Shown here: one piece after another, positions 36,528-45,739 of the stretch
Position numbering within the stretch: the first letter of the stretch is position 1
How the letters are laid out: every line of letters starts with the position of its first letter
Assembly: GCF_007830055.1 (NCBI RefSeq)
Contig: NZ_VLLE01000002.1
Span: forward strand, 62,001 to 126,000
Length of the DNA: 64,000 nucleotides
From: Lacibacter cauensis
GTDB taxonomy: Bacteria > Bacteroidota > Bacteroidia > Chitinophagales > Chitinophagaceae
Direction of reading: 5' to 3'
Notes under the pieces: generated by a model
Database searches by the model: none
The model's input: only the letters and a program-made list of their open reading frames with translations
What the model was told of the DNA's origin: nothing
Translations under genes and position numbers: made by a program

Positions 36528-38159
36528 ATGAATCTTGGTTATTTCAACTATCCTTTACCGGCCAACGAACCCGTATTAAACTACGCCCCCGGTTCTGCCG
36601 AAAAGAAACGTTTAAAAGAAGTACTGGCTGAATTAAAAAGTAAAGAAGTGGATGTGCCGATGTACATTGGTGGTAAAGAAGTACGCACCAATAAAAAGTT
36701 TGCATTAAAAGCGCCACATGAACACAAGCATATATTAGGTTATTATCACGAAGGTGAAGAGAAGCATGTATACCAGGCTATAGATGCGGCATTAGCAGCG
36801 AAAGAAGCATGGACCAATATGAGTTGGGAAAACCGTGCAAATATTTTCTTACGTGCAGCTGATCTCATTGCAACAAAGTACCGTCCGTACATGAATGGTA
36901 CAACCATGCTGGGACAAAGCAAGAATGCCTTCCAGGCAGAGATTGATGCTGCTTGTGAAATCATCGACTTCCTCAAATTCAACGTACATTTCTTAAGCGA
37001 AATCTATCGTCAGCAGCCCATCAGTGGTTCGGGTATGCATAACCGTATGGAGTATCGTCCGCTCGAAGGATTTGTACTGGCAGTAACACCTTTCAACTTT
37101 ACTGCAATTGGTGGTAACCTGCCAACAAGTGCTGCGATGTGCGGCAATGTGGTGATCTGGAAACCTGCACACACACAGATCTACAGTGCGCAGATGTTCA
37201 TGAAGATTTTAAAAGAAGCAGGCTTACCCGATGGTGTCATCAACCTCATTTATGTGGATGGACCAACTGTAGGTAAAGTTTGTTTTACACATAAAGAATT
37301 TGCAGGTGTACACTTCACCGGTTCAACAGGAGTGTTCAACAACATGTGGGAAACCATTGGTAAGAACATGAGCATGTACCGTTCGTATCCACGCATTGTT
37401 GGTGAAACAGGTGGTAAAGATTTTGTGATGGTCCACAAGAGTGCCGATCCGGATGTAGTGGCAACAGCATTGCTGCGTGGTGCGTTTGAATACCAGGGAC
37501 AAAAATGTTCAGCAGCATCACGTGCTTATCTGCCATCAAATATTGCAGAAAAAGTAAAAAAGAAACTGGTAGCAGGTGTCAACAGTTTTAAAGTAGGTAC
37601 AGTGGAAGATTTCACCAATTTCGTGAATGCCGTGATTGATGAAAAGAGTTTCGATAAAATCAAAGCATACATCGATGGCGCCAAGCGTTCAAAGAAAGCA
37701 AGCATCTTGGTAGGTGGCGAATGCAATAAGAAAGAAGGATACTTTGTGCAGCCAACCATCATCGAAACAACTGATCCGAAATACACAACCATGTGCGAAG
37801 AAATTTTCGGACCGGTATTAACCATCTATGTGTATCCTGCCAATGAGTATGAAAAGACATTGGAGTTGGTTGACAGCACTTCACCCTATGCATTAACAGG
37901 ATCCATCATCGCACAGGATCGTTATGCAGTTGAGTTAGCAACAGCAAAACTCCGCAACAGTGCAGGTAACTTCTACATCAATGATAAACCAACAGGTGCA
38001 GTGGTTGGTCAGCAACCGTTTGGTGGTGCACGTGCAAGTGGCACCAACGATAAAGCAGGTTCAATTCTCAATCTCTATCGTTGGTTAAGTGCACGCACCA
38101 TTAAAGAAACATTCAACCCGCCGACAGATTACCGTTATCCGTTTTTAGGTGAAGAATAA
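36528..38159 (+). CDS. pruA: L-glutamate gamma-semialdehyde dehydrogenase (1-pyrroline-5-carboxylate dehydrogenase)
   Basis: NAD-dependent oxidation of glutamate semialdehyde to glutamate in proline catabolism. The start at 36528 (MNLGYFNYPLPANEP) gives 543 residues, the usual length of this group; the frame from 36450 adds 26 unlikely residues. The aldehyde dehydrogenase motifs are clear: the FNFTAIGGNLP region, ETGGKD with the general-base Glu, FEYQGQKCSAASRAY with the catalytic Cys, and EIFGPVLTIYVYP. No proline dehydrogenase gene is nearby. Confidence 0.94.
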   Translation: MNLGYFNYPLPANEPVLNYAPGSAEKKRLKEVLAELKSKEVDVPMYIGGKEVRTNKKFALKAPHEHKHILGYYHEGEEKHVYQAIDAALAAKEAWTNMSWENRANIFLRAADLIATKYRPYMNGTTMLGQSKNAFQAEIDAACEIIDFLKFNVHFLSEIYRQQPISGSGMHNRMEYRPLEGFVLAVTPFNFTAIGGNLPTSAAMCGNVVIWKPAHTQIYSAQMFMKILKEAGLPDGVINLIYVDGPTVGKVCFTHKEFAGVHFTGSTGVFNNMWETIGKNMSMYRSYPRIVGETGGKDFVMVHKSADPDVVATALLRGAFEYQGQKCSAASRAYLPSNIAEKVKKKLVAGVNSFKVGTVEDFTNFVNAVIDEKSFDKIKAYIDGAKRSKKASILVGGECNKKEGYFVQPTIIETTDPKYTTMCEEIFGPVLTIYVYPANEYEKTLELVDSTSPYALTGSIIAQDRYAVELATAKLRNSAGNFYINDKPTGAVVGQQPFGGARASGTNDKAGSILNLYRWLSARTIKETFNPPTDYRYPFLGEE

Positions 38160-38335
38160 TTAAGCAGATTAATCATACTTGCAAAAGCTGCCCGTAAGGG
38201 TGGCTTTTTGTTTTTTATACAGGTATTTACAAACAAGTAAACAAGCAGTTAGGTACAGTGCAGTTTGTTTTGGCACGGTTTTTTAAAGGGTAGGTTTGTC
38301 TTCGCCGGCGATATTGTTCATTAAAATCAATTACA

Positions 38336-38908
38336 ATGAAAGCATTCATAATTTCAGGAGCGTTTTTATTTATGGCAGGATCTGTACTTGCACAGCATAG
38401 CAATGTGCATGTAGGCTTAAAGGGAGGTTTGAACATTTCAAACATTGCAAGTTCACCCAATGCAGGTTTCGATGCGAAAGCTGGTTTTCATGCAGGCGGT
38501 TTAGCACATATTCATCTGAATAAACAATGGGCCATTCAACCGGAAATTATGTACTCCGGACAAGGCGCACAAAGCAATGATGTAAAAACAAGATTGCATT
38601 ATGTGAATGTACCTGTACAACTGCAATACATGTTCGATCGTGGTTTTCGTATTCAAACAGGTCCGCAGTTGGGTATGCTGGCAGCTGCCAATGTACAACA
38701 GGGCGATGTAAAAACAAATGTAAAAAGCTCATTTAAAACAGCAGAGCTGGGCTGGACGATTGGTGCCAGTTATGTTGGCGAATCAGGACTTGGCGTGGAT
38801 GCCCGTTACAATTACGGCATCACCAATATCAACGATGCCAGTTCGGTAAACTTGTATAACCGCAATGTGCAGGTAGGTGTATTCTATGTATTTAAACACA
38901 AATATTAA
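38336..38908 (+). CDS. Outer-membrane beta-barrel protein (PorT/OMP_b-brl-like)
   Basis: A 190-residue exported barrel. Signal peptide: MKAFIISGAFLFMAGSVLAQ. The mature part begins VHVGLKGGLNISNIA, followed by alternating amphipathic strands, including WAIQPEIMYSGQGAQ and LHYVNVPVQLQYMF, and ends in aromatic VGVFYVFKHKY, typical of small Bacteroidota porin-like barrels. The role (structural or ligand passage) is unknown. It is monocistronic with a terminator. Confidence 0.85.
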   Translation: MKAFIISGAFLFMAGSVLAQHSNVHVGLKGGLNISNIASSPNAGFDAKAGFHAGGLAHIHLNKQWAIQPEIMYSGQGAQSNDVKTRLHYVNVPVQLQYMFDRGFRIQTGPQLGMLAAANVQQGDVKTNVKSSFKTAELGWTIGASYVGESGLGVDARYNYGITNINDASSVNLYNRNVQVGVFYVFKHKY

Positions 38909-38928
38909 TAGCAGGGAAGTTGGGTAAA

Positions 38929-38957
38929 GGGCTGTACAAAGGTGCAGCCCTTTTTTG
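38929..38957 (+). terminator. Intrinsic terminator of the barrel gene
   Basis: GGGCTGTAC and GTGCAGCCC arms around AAAG, followed by six T. Confidence 0.85.
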
Positions 38958-39040
38958 TGCAGTACTGTTTCCTGTAACACGAAACAGTAAGTATGAACGA
39001 GTTTAGACATTCGTATGTATTTTTATAAAAATTTCAGCGA

Positions 39041-39550
39041 GTGAAAACGATCTTATCGAACGAACAACTGCAACTTACGATACAGCGTCTCAGCCATCAA
39101 TTGATCGAAAACCATTACCCGTTTGCCGAAACGGTGATTGTAGGTTTACAGCCGAGAGGTATTTTCCTGGCCGATAAAATAGTAGCAGCCATCCATGAAA
39201 ATTATCCTGATGTGAAACTGCACTACGGCAAGCTCGATATTACCTTTTATCGGGATGATGTGCATAAGGAATTGCACATCGCCAATCAAACCACCATCGA
39301 TTTTGATATTGAAAACAAAAATGTAATCCTCATTGATGATGTGCTGTACACCGGCCGTACCATCCGTGCTGCTATGGATGCATTGGTTGATTTCGGCCGT
39401 CCTGCAAAAGTGGAACTACTGGTGCTCATCGATCGCCGCTTCAACCGCCAGCTCCCTATCCAACCCGATTATACCGGCAAAGCCATCGATTCCATCCTCA
39501 GTCAAAAAGTAACGGTTGACTGGCATAAACCGGAAGTTGTGTTGCATTAG
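39041..39550 (+). CDS. pyrR: Bifunctional pyr operon regulator / uracil phosphoribosyltransferase
   Basis: A 169-residue PRTase-fold protein with the PRPP loop VILIDDVLYTGRTIRAA and the PyrR-like PRGIFLADKI and KLDITFYRDD segments. It can bind pyr leader RNA in Firmicutes; in Bacteroidota the regulatory role is less certain, so it may act mainly as uracil PRTase. The start is GTG at 39041; no upstream ATG is suitable. pyrB lies 2.3 kb downstream on the same strand, with an ECF sigma operon in between. Confidence 0.9.
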   Translation: MKTILSNEQLQLTIQRLSHQLIENHYPFAETVIVGLQPRGIFLADKIVAAIHENYPDVKLHYGKLDITFYRDDVHKELHIANQTTIDFDIENKNVILIDDVLYTGRTIRAAMDALVDFGRPAKVELLVLIDRRFNRQLPIQPDYTGKAIDSILSQKVTVDWHKPEVVLH

Positions 39551-39601
39551 CAAAGAGGGCAGAGGAACTGCCTGTACACAAAAAATTACTCTTGTCAATT
39601 C

Positions 39602-39639
39602 ACTCCCCAATCAATTTATTGATTGGGGAGTTTTTTTTA
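39602..39639 (+). terminator. Intrinsic terminator of pyrR
   Basis: A long perfect stem with arms ACTCCCCAATCAA and TTGATTGGGGAGT (39602-39631) followed by T8. Confidence 0.95.
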
Positions 39640-39697
39640 TGCTCTTTTTTCGACCTTTTTTCGATATTCCCGTATAATATTAAAACAGGCGCATTAC

Positions 39698-40249
39698 ATG
39701 CAGAATGGCTGGGACACTGAATTAATAGAGCGATGTAGAAACGGAGATGCAAACGCATTCAAACAACTTGTAGAAAGTTACCAGGGGATGGTATATGTAT
39801 TTGCATTCAGGATGCTTTGCCAGGAAGAAGATGCAAAAGATGTGGTGCAGGAAGCCTTTATTAAAGTATGGCGAAACCTGTCGAAATACAATACTGCATT
39901 AAAGTTTACTACCTGGTTATATAAGATCACGGCCAACTGTTGTTATGATCAGCTCAGGAAAGGAAAATATCGAAAACAACAGGTGGAGATCGACCAGGTA
40001 AAGCATGTTTGTGAACAAATGCTGCAGAGCAATATGGAGCAAAAGATCATGAATAAAGACCTGGCTGCGGTCATCAGCCAGCTTACACATCAACTTACGC
40101 CCAAGCAAAAGCTGGTGTTTACCTTAAAAGAGTTGGAAGGATTTGAGGTAAATGAAATTTCAATCATCACTGATCTTTCGCCCGAAAAAATAAAAAGCAA
40201 TTTATACCTGGCCCGAAAAACTATTCGTGAACAACTTGAAAAAATGTGA
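39698..40249 (+). CDS. ECF-type RNA polymerase sigma factor
   Basis: A 183-residue sigma-70 family factor. Region 2 covers about residues 20-85, with AFRMLCQEEDAKDVVQEAFIKVWRNL when read through (DAKDVVQEAFIKVW is the core). Region 4 is near the C-terminus, LTPKQKLVFTLKELEGFEVNEI and the helix KIKSNLYLARKTIREQL. The start at 39698 removes a non-homologous upstream extension. It is followed without a gap by a single-pass membrane protein and a lipoprotein, so an envelope signal is likely. The inducing stress is unknown. Confidence 0.9.
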   Translation: MQNGWDTELIERCRNGDANAFKQLVESYQGMVYVFAFRMLCQEEDAKDVVQEAFIKVWRNLSKYNTALKFTTWLYKITANCCYDQLRKGKYRKQQVEIDQVKHVCEQMLQSNMEQKIMNKDLAAVISQLTHQLTPKQKLVFTLKELEGFEVNEISIITDLSPEKIKSNLYLARKTIREQLEKM

Positions 40250-40251
40250 GT

Positions 40252-40659
40252 ATGCAATTGTCGGATTCCTATCAAAAAATGATCACTGCTCTGCAAGATG
40301 CAAAGCCGGCACTTGCTGATGCTGATGGCCTGGCCAATTCTATTATTGAAGCTATTGAGAAGGATAAAGTGAGCCAACAAAAAAGCAGGATCTATTACCT
40401 GTTCAGGAATGTAACAGTTAGTGCTGCTGCTATGTTGGCGGGGGTGTTTCTCTATCAAACATTTTTAGTTGATGAGGAACAATCACAAACGAAGCCGGGC
40501 ATTGCAATAAATGCTGAAGCACCTGAAAAACCAGCTTTAATTGACCGGGAGAATTTAGTGCAATCGCTTATGACCTATATCAACGATCAAAAAACAGCAA
40601 GAGATAAATTCAAAAGAAATATGCAGGATTATACATTCAACAATATAAACCCACGATAA
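40252..40659 (+). CDS. Single-pass membrane protein, probable partner of the ECF sigma factor
   Basis: About 135 residues, with one transmembrane helix in the middle (around residues 55-70, VTVSAAAMLAGVFLYQTFL). The N-terminal part (residues 1-45) is cytosolic and charged. A GTG at 40246 overlaps the sigma stop; the ATG at 40252 is the simplest start. The position after the sigma gene and the topology suggest an anti-sigma-like role, but no anti-sigma domain motif is recognisable. Overlap with the sigma gene implies translational coupling. Confidence 0.65.
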   Translation: MQLSDSYQKMITALQDAKPALADADGLANSIIEAIEKDKVSQQKSRIYYLFRNVTVSAAAMLAGVFLYQTFLVDEEQSQTKPGIAINAEAPEKPALIDRENLVQSLMTYINDQKTARDKFKRNMQDYTFNNINPR

Positions 40660-40661
40660 AG

Positions 40662-41753
40662 ATGAAGAAGATACTTTGGATAATTTTAGCTGCAGCACTT
40701 TATTCCTGTGAGCCGGGAAACATGACAACTATTATTCACCCTGATGGAAGTTGTGAGCGGGTGTTGGTTGCAAAGGCTACTGATGCATTTATAAAAGGCG
40801 ATAGCACAAGTAATCCTTTTCCTGTTTCAATTGATAAAAACTGGAAAGTGCAATGGCAGTATAACGGAGATGAACAATTCAGCGAATGGCCTTTAAGCAA
40901 TTGGATACGGCAACCGCAAGACAGTGCGAAAGAAATTAAAGTGTATGCCACAAGAAAATTCACATCAGCAAGTGAAATGGCAAAAAACTTTCGGTTTAAT
41001 ACCAAAAGCAAATGGAATGATCTTATTCCCCGGCCTGTGTTTGAGAAAAAGTTCAGGTGGTTTTATACGTACTACAGTTACAGCGAAGCTTATCCCCGGT
41101 TACCGATTAAATTTCCATTGCCTATAGAAAACTATATGCGTAAAGAAGAAGCTGATTATTGGCTTACAGGTACGCCTGTTTTCGATAAAGGAATCAGTGG
41201 TATGGATCTGTACGAAAAACTGGATAACATAAAAGATAAATTCGAAACCTGGGCTTCAGCCAATGCATGGGAATTGCAATACGCAGCTGTGCTGCGTAAT
41301 CTCGATCAATTTCCCGGTAATCCGGGTGCTGAAAAAATGGTACAGGAGAAGGATAGTATTTACAAATCGGTCAGCAACGAAAGCAAAGAAGATTATAAAG
41401 TAAAAAACATTGGCGAAGTATTGAATCGTTGGTTTTCTACCACTGCGTTTAATCCCTTACTGAACGAACAAAGTGCAATAAGCAGGGAAGTAAATAATCC
41501 TGCGGAGATGGAGAAGTTGAATGACTATACGTCCACTTTTTTTAAATACCGGTTGGTTATGCCGGGGCAATTACTAACAGCCAATGGCATGATCGAACAG
41601 GATACAATTTCCTGGAACCTCGATGCCACAAAGATGCTGAACAGCGATTATACACTTACTGCTACTTCAAGAAAGATGAATATATGGGCGGTTTTTGTGT
41701 CGGGCATTATTGTGATTTTGGCACTTGTGCTATTGTTTCGAAAAAGGTCTTAG
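40662..41753 (+). CDS. Lipoprotein of unknown function with C-terminal transmembrane helix
   Basis: A 363-residue protein with a lipoprotein signal (ALYSC lipobox, Cys near residue 16) and a hydrophobic C-terminal segment (about 343-358, WAVFVSGIIVILALVLLF) followed by a basic end. It is probably anchored at both ends. It starts 2 bp after the membrane protein gene, completing the sigma operon. It may be a substrate or a sensing component; no domain is recognised. Confidence 0.75.
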   Translation: MKKILWIILAAALYSCEPGNMTTIIHPDGSCERVLVAKATDAFIKGDSTSNPFPVSIDKNWKVQWQYNGDEQFSEWPLSNWIRQPQDSAKEIKVYATRKFTSASEMAKNFRFNTKSKWNDLIPRPVFEKKFRWFYTYYSYSEAYPRLPIKFPLPIENYMRKEEADYWLTGTPVFDKGISGMDLYEKLDNIKDKFETWASANAWELQYAAVLRNLDQFPGNPGAEKMVQEKDSIYKSVSNESKEDYKVKNIGEVLNRWFSTTAFNPLLNEQSAISREVNNPAEMEKLNDYTSTFFKYRLVMPGQLLTANGMIEQDTISWNLDATKMLNSDYTLTATSRKMNIWAVFVSGIIVILALVLLFRKRS

Positions 41754-41771
41754 GTCGACCGGCAGGTTCAA

Positions 41772-41803
41772 TTTTGGCTGTTATCGAATTTGCTTTAACT
41801 TCG
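41772..41803 (+). promoter_or_regulatory. Putative promoter of pyrB
   Basis: TTTG within 41772-41776 and TAACTTCG at 41796-41803 are 19 bases apart, a near-consensus Bacteroidota promoter just 7 bases before the pyrB ATG. Confidence 0.6.
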
Positions 41804-41810
41804 CTCTTTA

Positions 41811-42743
41811 ATGCAACTATCCACTCGTCATCTGCTCGGCATTAAAGATTTAACGGCACAGGATATCCAGCTCATCCTCGATACGGCCGCTCAATTCAAA
41901 GAAGTTTTACAGCGACCCATTAAAAAAGTTCCTTCGTTGCGTGATGTAACGATTGTGAATCTTTTTTACGAAAACTCAACCCGTACACGTATTTCGTTTG
42001 AGTTGGCAGAGAAACGACTCAGTGCCGATACCATCAACTTCACCGCATCGGGTTCTTCGGCTGCCAAAGGCGAAACCCTGCTGGATACGGTGAACAATAT
42101 CCTTAGTATGAAAGTGGACCTGGTGGTGATGCGTCACAGCGCCAGCGGTGCACCGCATTTTTTAGCGAAGCATATTCCTGCAGCCATTGTAAACGCAGGC
42201 GACGGCATTAACGAACATCCTACACAGGCATTGCTCGATGCGTTTTCCATCAGAGAAAAATTAGGCACACTGCAAGGAAAGAAGATCGCCATACTTGGCG
42301 ATATCATGCATAGCCGTGTAGCACTCAGCAATATTTATCTGTTAAAGAAGATGGGAGCAGAAGTAACTGTTGCAGGTCCGCCCACACTTATTCCAAAATA
42401 TCTACAACAGGCATTTGGCGTTAACGTATCGTATAACATTGAAGAAACCTTAAAGTGGTGCGATGTGGCGAACGTATTACGGATTCAGCTCGAACGCCAG
42501 AACCAGCCCTTGTTCTCTTCGCTGCGTGAATACAATTTAGCGTATGGCATTAACCGTAAGCTGCTCGATTCGCTCAACAAAGAAATTGTCATCATGCATC
42601 CCGGCCCTATTAACCGTGGTGTGGAGCTTGACAGTGATGTGGCCGACAGTAAACAATCCATCATTCTGCAACAGGTAGAAAATGGGGTAGCTGTAAGGAT
42701 GGCTGCACTATATCTGCTGGCAGGTAAACGCTCCGAGAATTAA
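41811..42743 (+). CDS. pyrB: Aspartate carbamoyltransferase, catalytic chain
   Basis: Committed step of pyrimidine synthesis, joining carbamoyl phosphate and aspartate. The 310-residue chain has FYENSTRTRISFELAEKRL (carbamoyl-phosphate motif), LGDIMHSRVALSN and MHPGPINRGVELDSDVAD, all diagnostic. No regulatory chain pyrI follows. A small membrane protein gene starts 1 bp after its stop, and the pair is probably co-transcribed. Confidence 0.96.
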   Translation: MQLSTRHLLGIKDLTAQDIQLILDTAAQFKEVLQRPIKKVPSLRDVTIVNLFYENSTRTRISFELAEKRLSADTINFTASGSSAAKGETLLDTVNNILSMKVDLVVMRHSASGAPHFLAKHIPAAIVNAGDGINEHPTQALLDAFSIREKLGTLQGKKIAILGDIMHSRVALSNIYLLKKMGAEVTVAGPPTLIPKYLQQAFGVNVSYNIEETLKWCDVANVLRIQLERQNQPLFSSLREYNLAYGINRKLLDSLNKEIVIMHPGPINRGVELDSDVADSKQSIILQQVENGVAVRMAALYLLAGKRSEN

Positions 42744-42744
42744 G

Positions 42745-43077
42745 ATGCTGCGGGTTATAACACTACTTGCGTTCTCCAACATCTTCATGACCATCGCCTG
42801 GTATGGCCATTTAAAACAACAGAATGTGCCCATCTGGAAAGCAATCATTGCCAGTTGGCTCATTGCCTTTGTAGAATACTGTTTTATGGTGCCCGCTAAC
42901 CGTATTGGTTACGAAAATGGCGTGAGTGCTTTTCAGTTAAAAATGATACAGGAAGTAATTACACTGGTTGTGTTCAGCGTGTTTGCGGTGATGTATCTGA
43001 AAGAACCGTTTCACTGGAAATACATTGTAAGTTTTCTCTTTCTCTTAGGAGCTGTTTACTTTATGTTTAAAAAGTAA
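42745..43077 (+). CDS. DUF486 family membrane protein
   Basis: A 110-residue protein with about four transmembrane helices and short loops. It contains LAFSNIFMTIAWYGHLKQQ and the family-typical VEYCFMVPANRIGY, plus LKMIQEVITLVVFSVFAV. DUF486 proteins belong to the drug/metabolite transporter superfamily, but their function is not known. It follows pyrB by 1 bp. Confidence 0.87.
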   Translation: MLRVITLLAFSNIFMTIAWYGHLKQQNVPIWKAIIASWLIAFVEYCFMVPANRIGYENGVSAFQLKMIQEVITLVVFSVFAVMYLKEPFHWKYIVSFLFLLGAVYFMFKK

Positions 43078-43214
43078 CAACACATTTTTCCGCTTCCGTA
43101 ACGTATATGCCTGTTCAGGCAGTACCGTTTCCCGTTCAGTTTTATTCGCTTTTCAGCAGCAGCTATGTACAATAGTTTTGAATTGTTCATTCTTAACAAT
43201 TTAAAACTGATTGT

Positions 43215-44009
43215 ATGAAAGCCATGTTCAACGTAATCATCGCAACAGCAGTTTCTGCCTGCTTGCTTTTATCCTGCAGCAAAGAAAATTCCGGAACTAC
43301 CAATGGAAAACAACAGGTGAAAATTTATTTAACCGATAACCCGGTTGCATTTCAGCAGGTGAATGTTGATATCCAAAAGCTGGAAATAAAAGTAGAAGTG
43401 AAAGACAGTACCGGCGGCGAAAGAGAATTTTGGGAAACATTGCAGATACGTGCAGGCGTGTACAATATTCTCAACTTCCGCAATGGTGTAGATACCTTGT
43501 TTGCACAGGGCTTGGTAACAACAGGCGAAATCAAAAAGATACGCATCACATTGGGCAACCGTAACAGTGTAATGGCCGATAGTGTTGTGTATCCGCTGTT
43601 GCTGAAGAAACCACAGGTAATGATTGATGTGGATGATATTTCATTAATCAATCCATCGGCAGTAAAAATCAATATTGATTTTGATGCATGCGGTTCAATT
43701 ATAAAAATCAACAATAATAGTTTTGAACTGCAGCCACGCATCCGTACGTTTTCCGATGAGCACGACGGACGCATTGAAGGAAAAGTACTGCCACGTGAAG
43801 CAGCAGCGATTGTATCTGTTATCAGCAACGGAGATACGTTGCTGGCCATTCCTGAAAACGATGGTGAATTTAAAATTCGTGGCATCAAATCAGCTGTTGT
43901 AGATGTGTTTGTAAACGCAACCGCCAGTGGCTACAGAGATACAACATTGCGGAATGTACAACTCAACAACAGAGAAGTAAAACTGCCGGCAATTATTTTG
44001 CAGAAATAG
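43215..44009 (+). CDS. DUF4382 domain lipoprotein
   Basis: A 264-residue lipoprotein (lipobox LLLSC, Cys near 21). The DUF4382 part covers about 35-180, including VKIYLTDNPVAFQQVNVDIQ, and a C-terminal carboxypeptidase-regulatory-like beta sandwich (about 190-262) includes GRIEGKVLP and FKIRGIKSAVVDVFV. It is probably outer-membrane anchored and of unknown function. Upstream 43078-43214 contains no clear promoter. It has its own terminator. Confidence 0.88.
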   Translation: MKAMFNVIIATAVSACLLLSCSKENSGTTNGKQQVKIYLTDNPVAFQQVNVDIQKLEIKVEVKDSTGGEREFWETLQIRAGVYNILNFRNGVDTLFAQGLVTTGEIKKIRITLGNRNSVMADSVVYPLLLKKPQVMIDVDDISLINPSAVKINIDFDACGSIIKINNNSFELQPRIRTFSDEHDGRIEGKVLPREAAAIVSVISNGDTLLAIPENDGEFKIRGIKSAVVDVFVNATASGYRDTTLRNVQLNNREVKLPAIILQK

Positions 44010-44033
44010 GTGTGGTAAGTCTGTTGAAAAACC

Positions 44034-44060
44034 AACCGGGCTGAAAAGCCCGGTTTCTTG
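44034..44060 (+). terminator. Intrinsic terminator of the DUF4382 gene
   Basis: AACCGGGCT-GAAA-AGCCCGGTT followed by T-rich sequence. Confidence 0.9.
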
Positions 44061-44107
44061 TTTTTCATCATCATTAATGAAAAAAGGACGATCGGTTTTT
44101 GCTTGTA

Positions 44108-44509
44108 TTAGTCATTGAAATTTTCTTCTTCATCCTGGATGACATACTCATCCGAATCGAGGCGACTGTATTCGTTTACATCTTTCAATGTAAAACTATC
44201 CATGCCCGTTGTTTGTGTCCACTCGCCATGTTCCATACGCAACACCTGCACCGGTAAATCGAACCGCACCTGGAACTCACGCTCCAGATCAGCTACTTTT
44301 TCGGTAGGCATAATATCAATGATACCATCTGTATGACCGGCTTTAATCGTTTGCAGCTGCACATCATCGGGCAGTATATCTTTTTCTGCAGACGCTTCAA
44401 ATATTTTATGTGGTACACTGTAAAACTCAAGCCGTAAATAAGGATAGTAAGAAGAAAAAACAGATTTAATCTCTCTCAGCGTAATCAGGTCGTGCAATTG
44501 GATGTGCAT
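44108..44509 (-). CDS. Conserved small protein of unknown function
   Basis: The ATG at 44509 gives a 133-residue acidic protein. MHIQLHDLITLREIKSVFSS and the end DSDEYVIQDEEENFND suggest a compact soluble protein with an acidic tail. The open frame reaches 44629, but that extension comes from repetitive DNA. Similar proteins in related genomes have no assigned role as far as I recall. The 5' side borders a GTCAT/GATGAC palindromic repeat. Confidence 0.65.
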   Translation of the reverse strand: MHIQLHDLITLREIKSVFSSYYPYLRLEFYSVPHKIFEASAEKDILPDDVQLQTIKAGHTDGIIDIMPTEKVADLEREFQVRFDLPVQVLRMEHGEWTQTTGMDSFTLKDVNEYSRLDSDEYVIQDEEENFND

Positions 44510-44624
44510 ACGGGAATCTTTAGAGGTTAAAGGTATTCCTGTAGCGTTTATGGCTGCATGCCTGCAGTCAAAAAAGGGGATGATTGTTATCAGAAAATTT
44601 TGAAGAGTATCTGTTGAGTCATTT

Positions 44625-44735
44625 GTCATTCCGACGCAGGAGGAATCTGCTGAAGTCTTTTGTCATTTCGACGAAGGAGAAATCTGCCCAACTGTTGTAC
44701 TGAAGCCCAACAGATCCCTCGTACCTCGGGATGAC
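44625..44735. repeat. GTCAT...GATGAC palindromic repeat, copy 1 (with an extra left half)
   Basis: The palindrome proper is 44661-44735: GTCATTTCGACGAAGGAG at the left and CCTCGTACCTCGGGATGAC-type sequence at the right. A second left half, GTCATTCCGACGCAGGAGG, precedes it at 44625. It belongs to the family also seen at 50018, 52990, 54905 and 57805. Confidence 0.85.
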
Positions 44736-44746
44736 AGCTTTACTCA

Positions 44747-45739
44747 TCACCAAACCAACTTCGCCACTTTTCCTTTACCACCTGCAAGAAAAACGGCACT
44801 GCCTTTCTTTGCTTTACGCACCACATGAAAACCGGTTGCAGAAATGTTGCGCCAGTTATCGCCGCCATCTTCACTTACATCAACACCGGTAATACCACAG
44901 GTAATAAGTTTTGATTTGGTTAGGTATTCCACACAGCTTCTGTAACCAAAGGGTGGAGTAGTGGGACTGATAAATGTTTTGCCGCCATTACGTGTAAGCA
45001 CACAATTTTTTTCTGTTGAGGTAGCATTCATGAAATCGCCACCTACAACCGTGAATGTTTTTTTATCCCACACCGCAAGTGAGTTGGCACCGGTTGTTTC
45101 TTTACCCTGAAGGATGGGTAATAAAATTTTATCGTTGCGGATAAAGATGCGTGAATACATACCACCGGTAATAAACAACAATTCATTTTTACCAACCGAG
45201 CGGATATTGGTACCGCTGCTGGCAAACATCGCTTCACCTTTTTCTGCAGCAGGAGCCAATTGCTCCGGCATGGTGCGCCAGTTATCGCCACCATCAATCG
45301 TAACGGCTATAAATATTTTTCCGTTGATGGGGTCACCGATCACCACACCACTTTTCTCATTAAAAAATTCCATCGCATCTAAAAACATACCCGGACGTTT
45401 ATCCTGGAAAACGATCTTCCAGTTCTTACCACCATCAACTGTTTTTAAAATCACCGCCGGTGTATCAATACCAATAATGATCGCAGTGTTGGCATCAAAG
45501 GCTTCAATATCTCTGAAATCAGTTTTTGCAAAACCATCTACTTTATTCCACGTAAACGTTGCACCACCATCTATTGAACGGCCAACCATACCATTCGTTC
45601 CGCTTACCCAAACAATCTTATCTGTCACCACACTCAATCCACGAATAGACGAAGTATGATTACTATCGAGCAATTGAATAGTTTGCGACGATACAGAACC
45701 CGCAACAATCAGAAAAGCGAAAAGAAGAAGTTGTTTCAT
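44747..45739 (-). CDS. Exported BNR/YCF48-like repeat protein
   Basis: The Met at 45739 (MKQLLLFAFLIVAGSVSSQ signal peptide) gives 330 residues. The mature part has repeated propeller blades with the Asp-box-like SxDGGxxW: RSIDGGATFTWNKV, KTVDGGKNWKIVF, VTIDGGDNWRTM, LTRNGGKTFISP and VSEDGGDNWRNIS. Such proteins are often annotated as photosystem II assembly-like or oxidoreductase, but here no enzymatic motif is present. It is probably periplasmic or surface-associated. An open stretch beyond the signal peptide to 45880 is not coding-like. Confidence 0.85.
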   Translation of the reverse strand: MKQLLLFAFLIVAGSVSSQTIQLLDSNHTSSIRGLSVVTDKIVWVSGTNGMVGRSIDGGATFTWNKVDGFAKTDFRDIEAFDANTAIIIGIDTPAVILKTVDGGKNWKIVFQDKRPGMFLDAMEFFNEKSGVVIGDPINGKIFIAVTIDGGDNWRTMPEQLAPAAEKGEAMFASSGTNIRSVGKNELLFITGGMYSRIFIRNDKILLPILQGKETTGANSLAVWDKKTFTVVGGDFMNATSTEKNCVLTRNGGKTFISPTTPPFGYRSCVEYLTKSKLITCGITGVDVSEDGGDNWRNISATGFHVVRKAKKGSAVFLAGGKGKVAKLVW

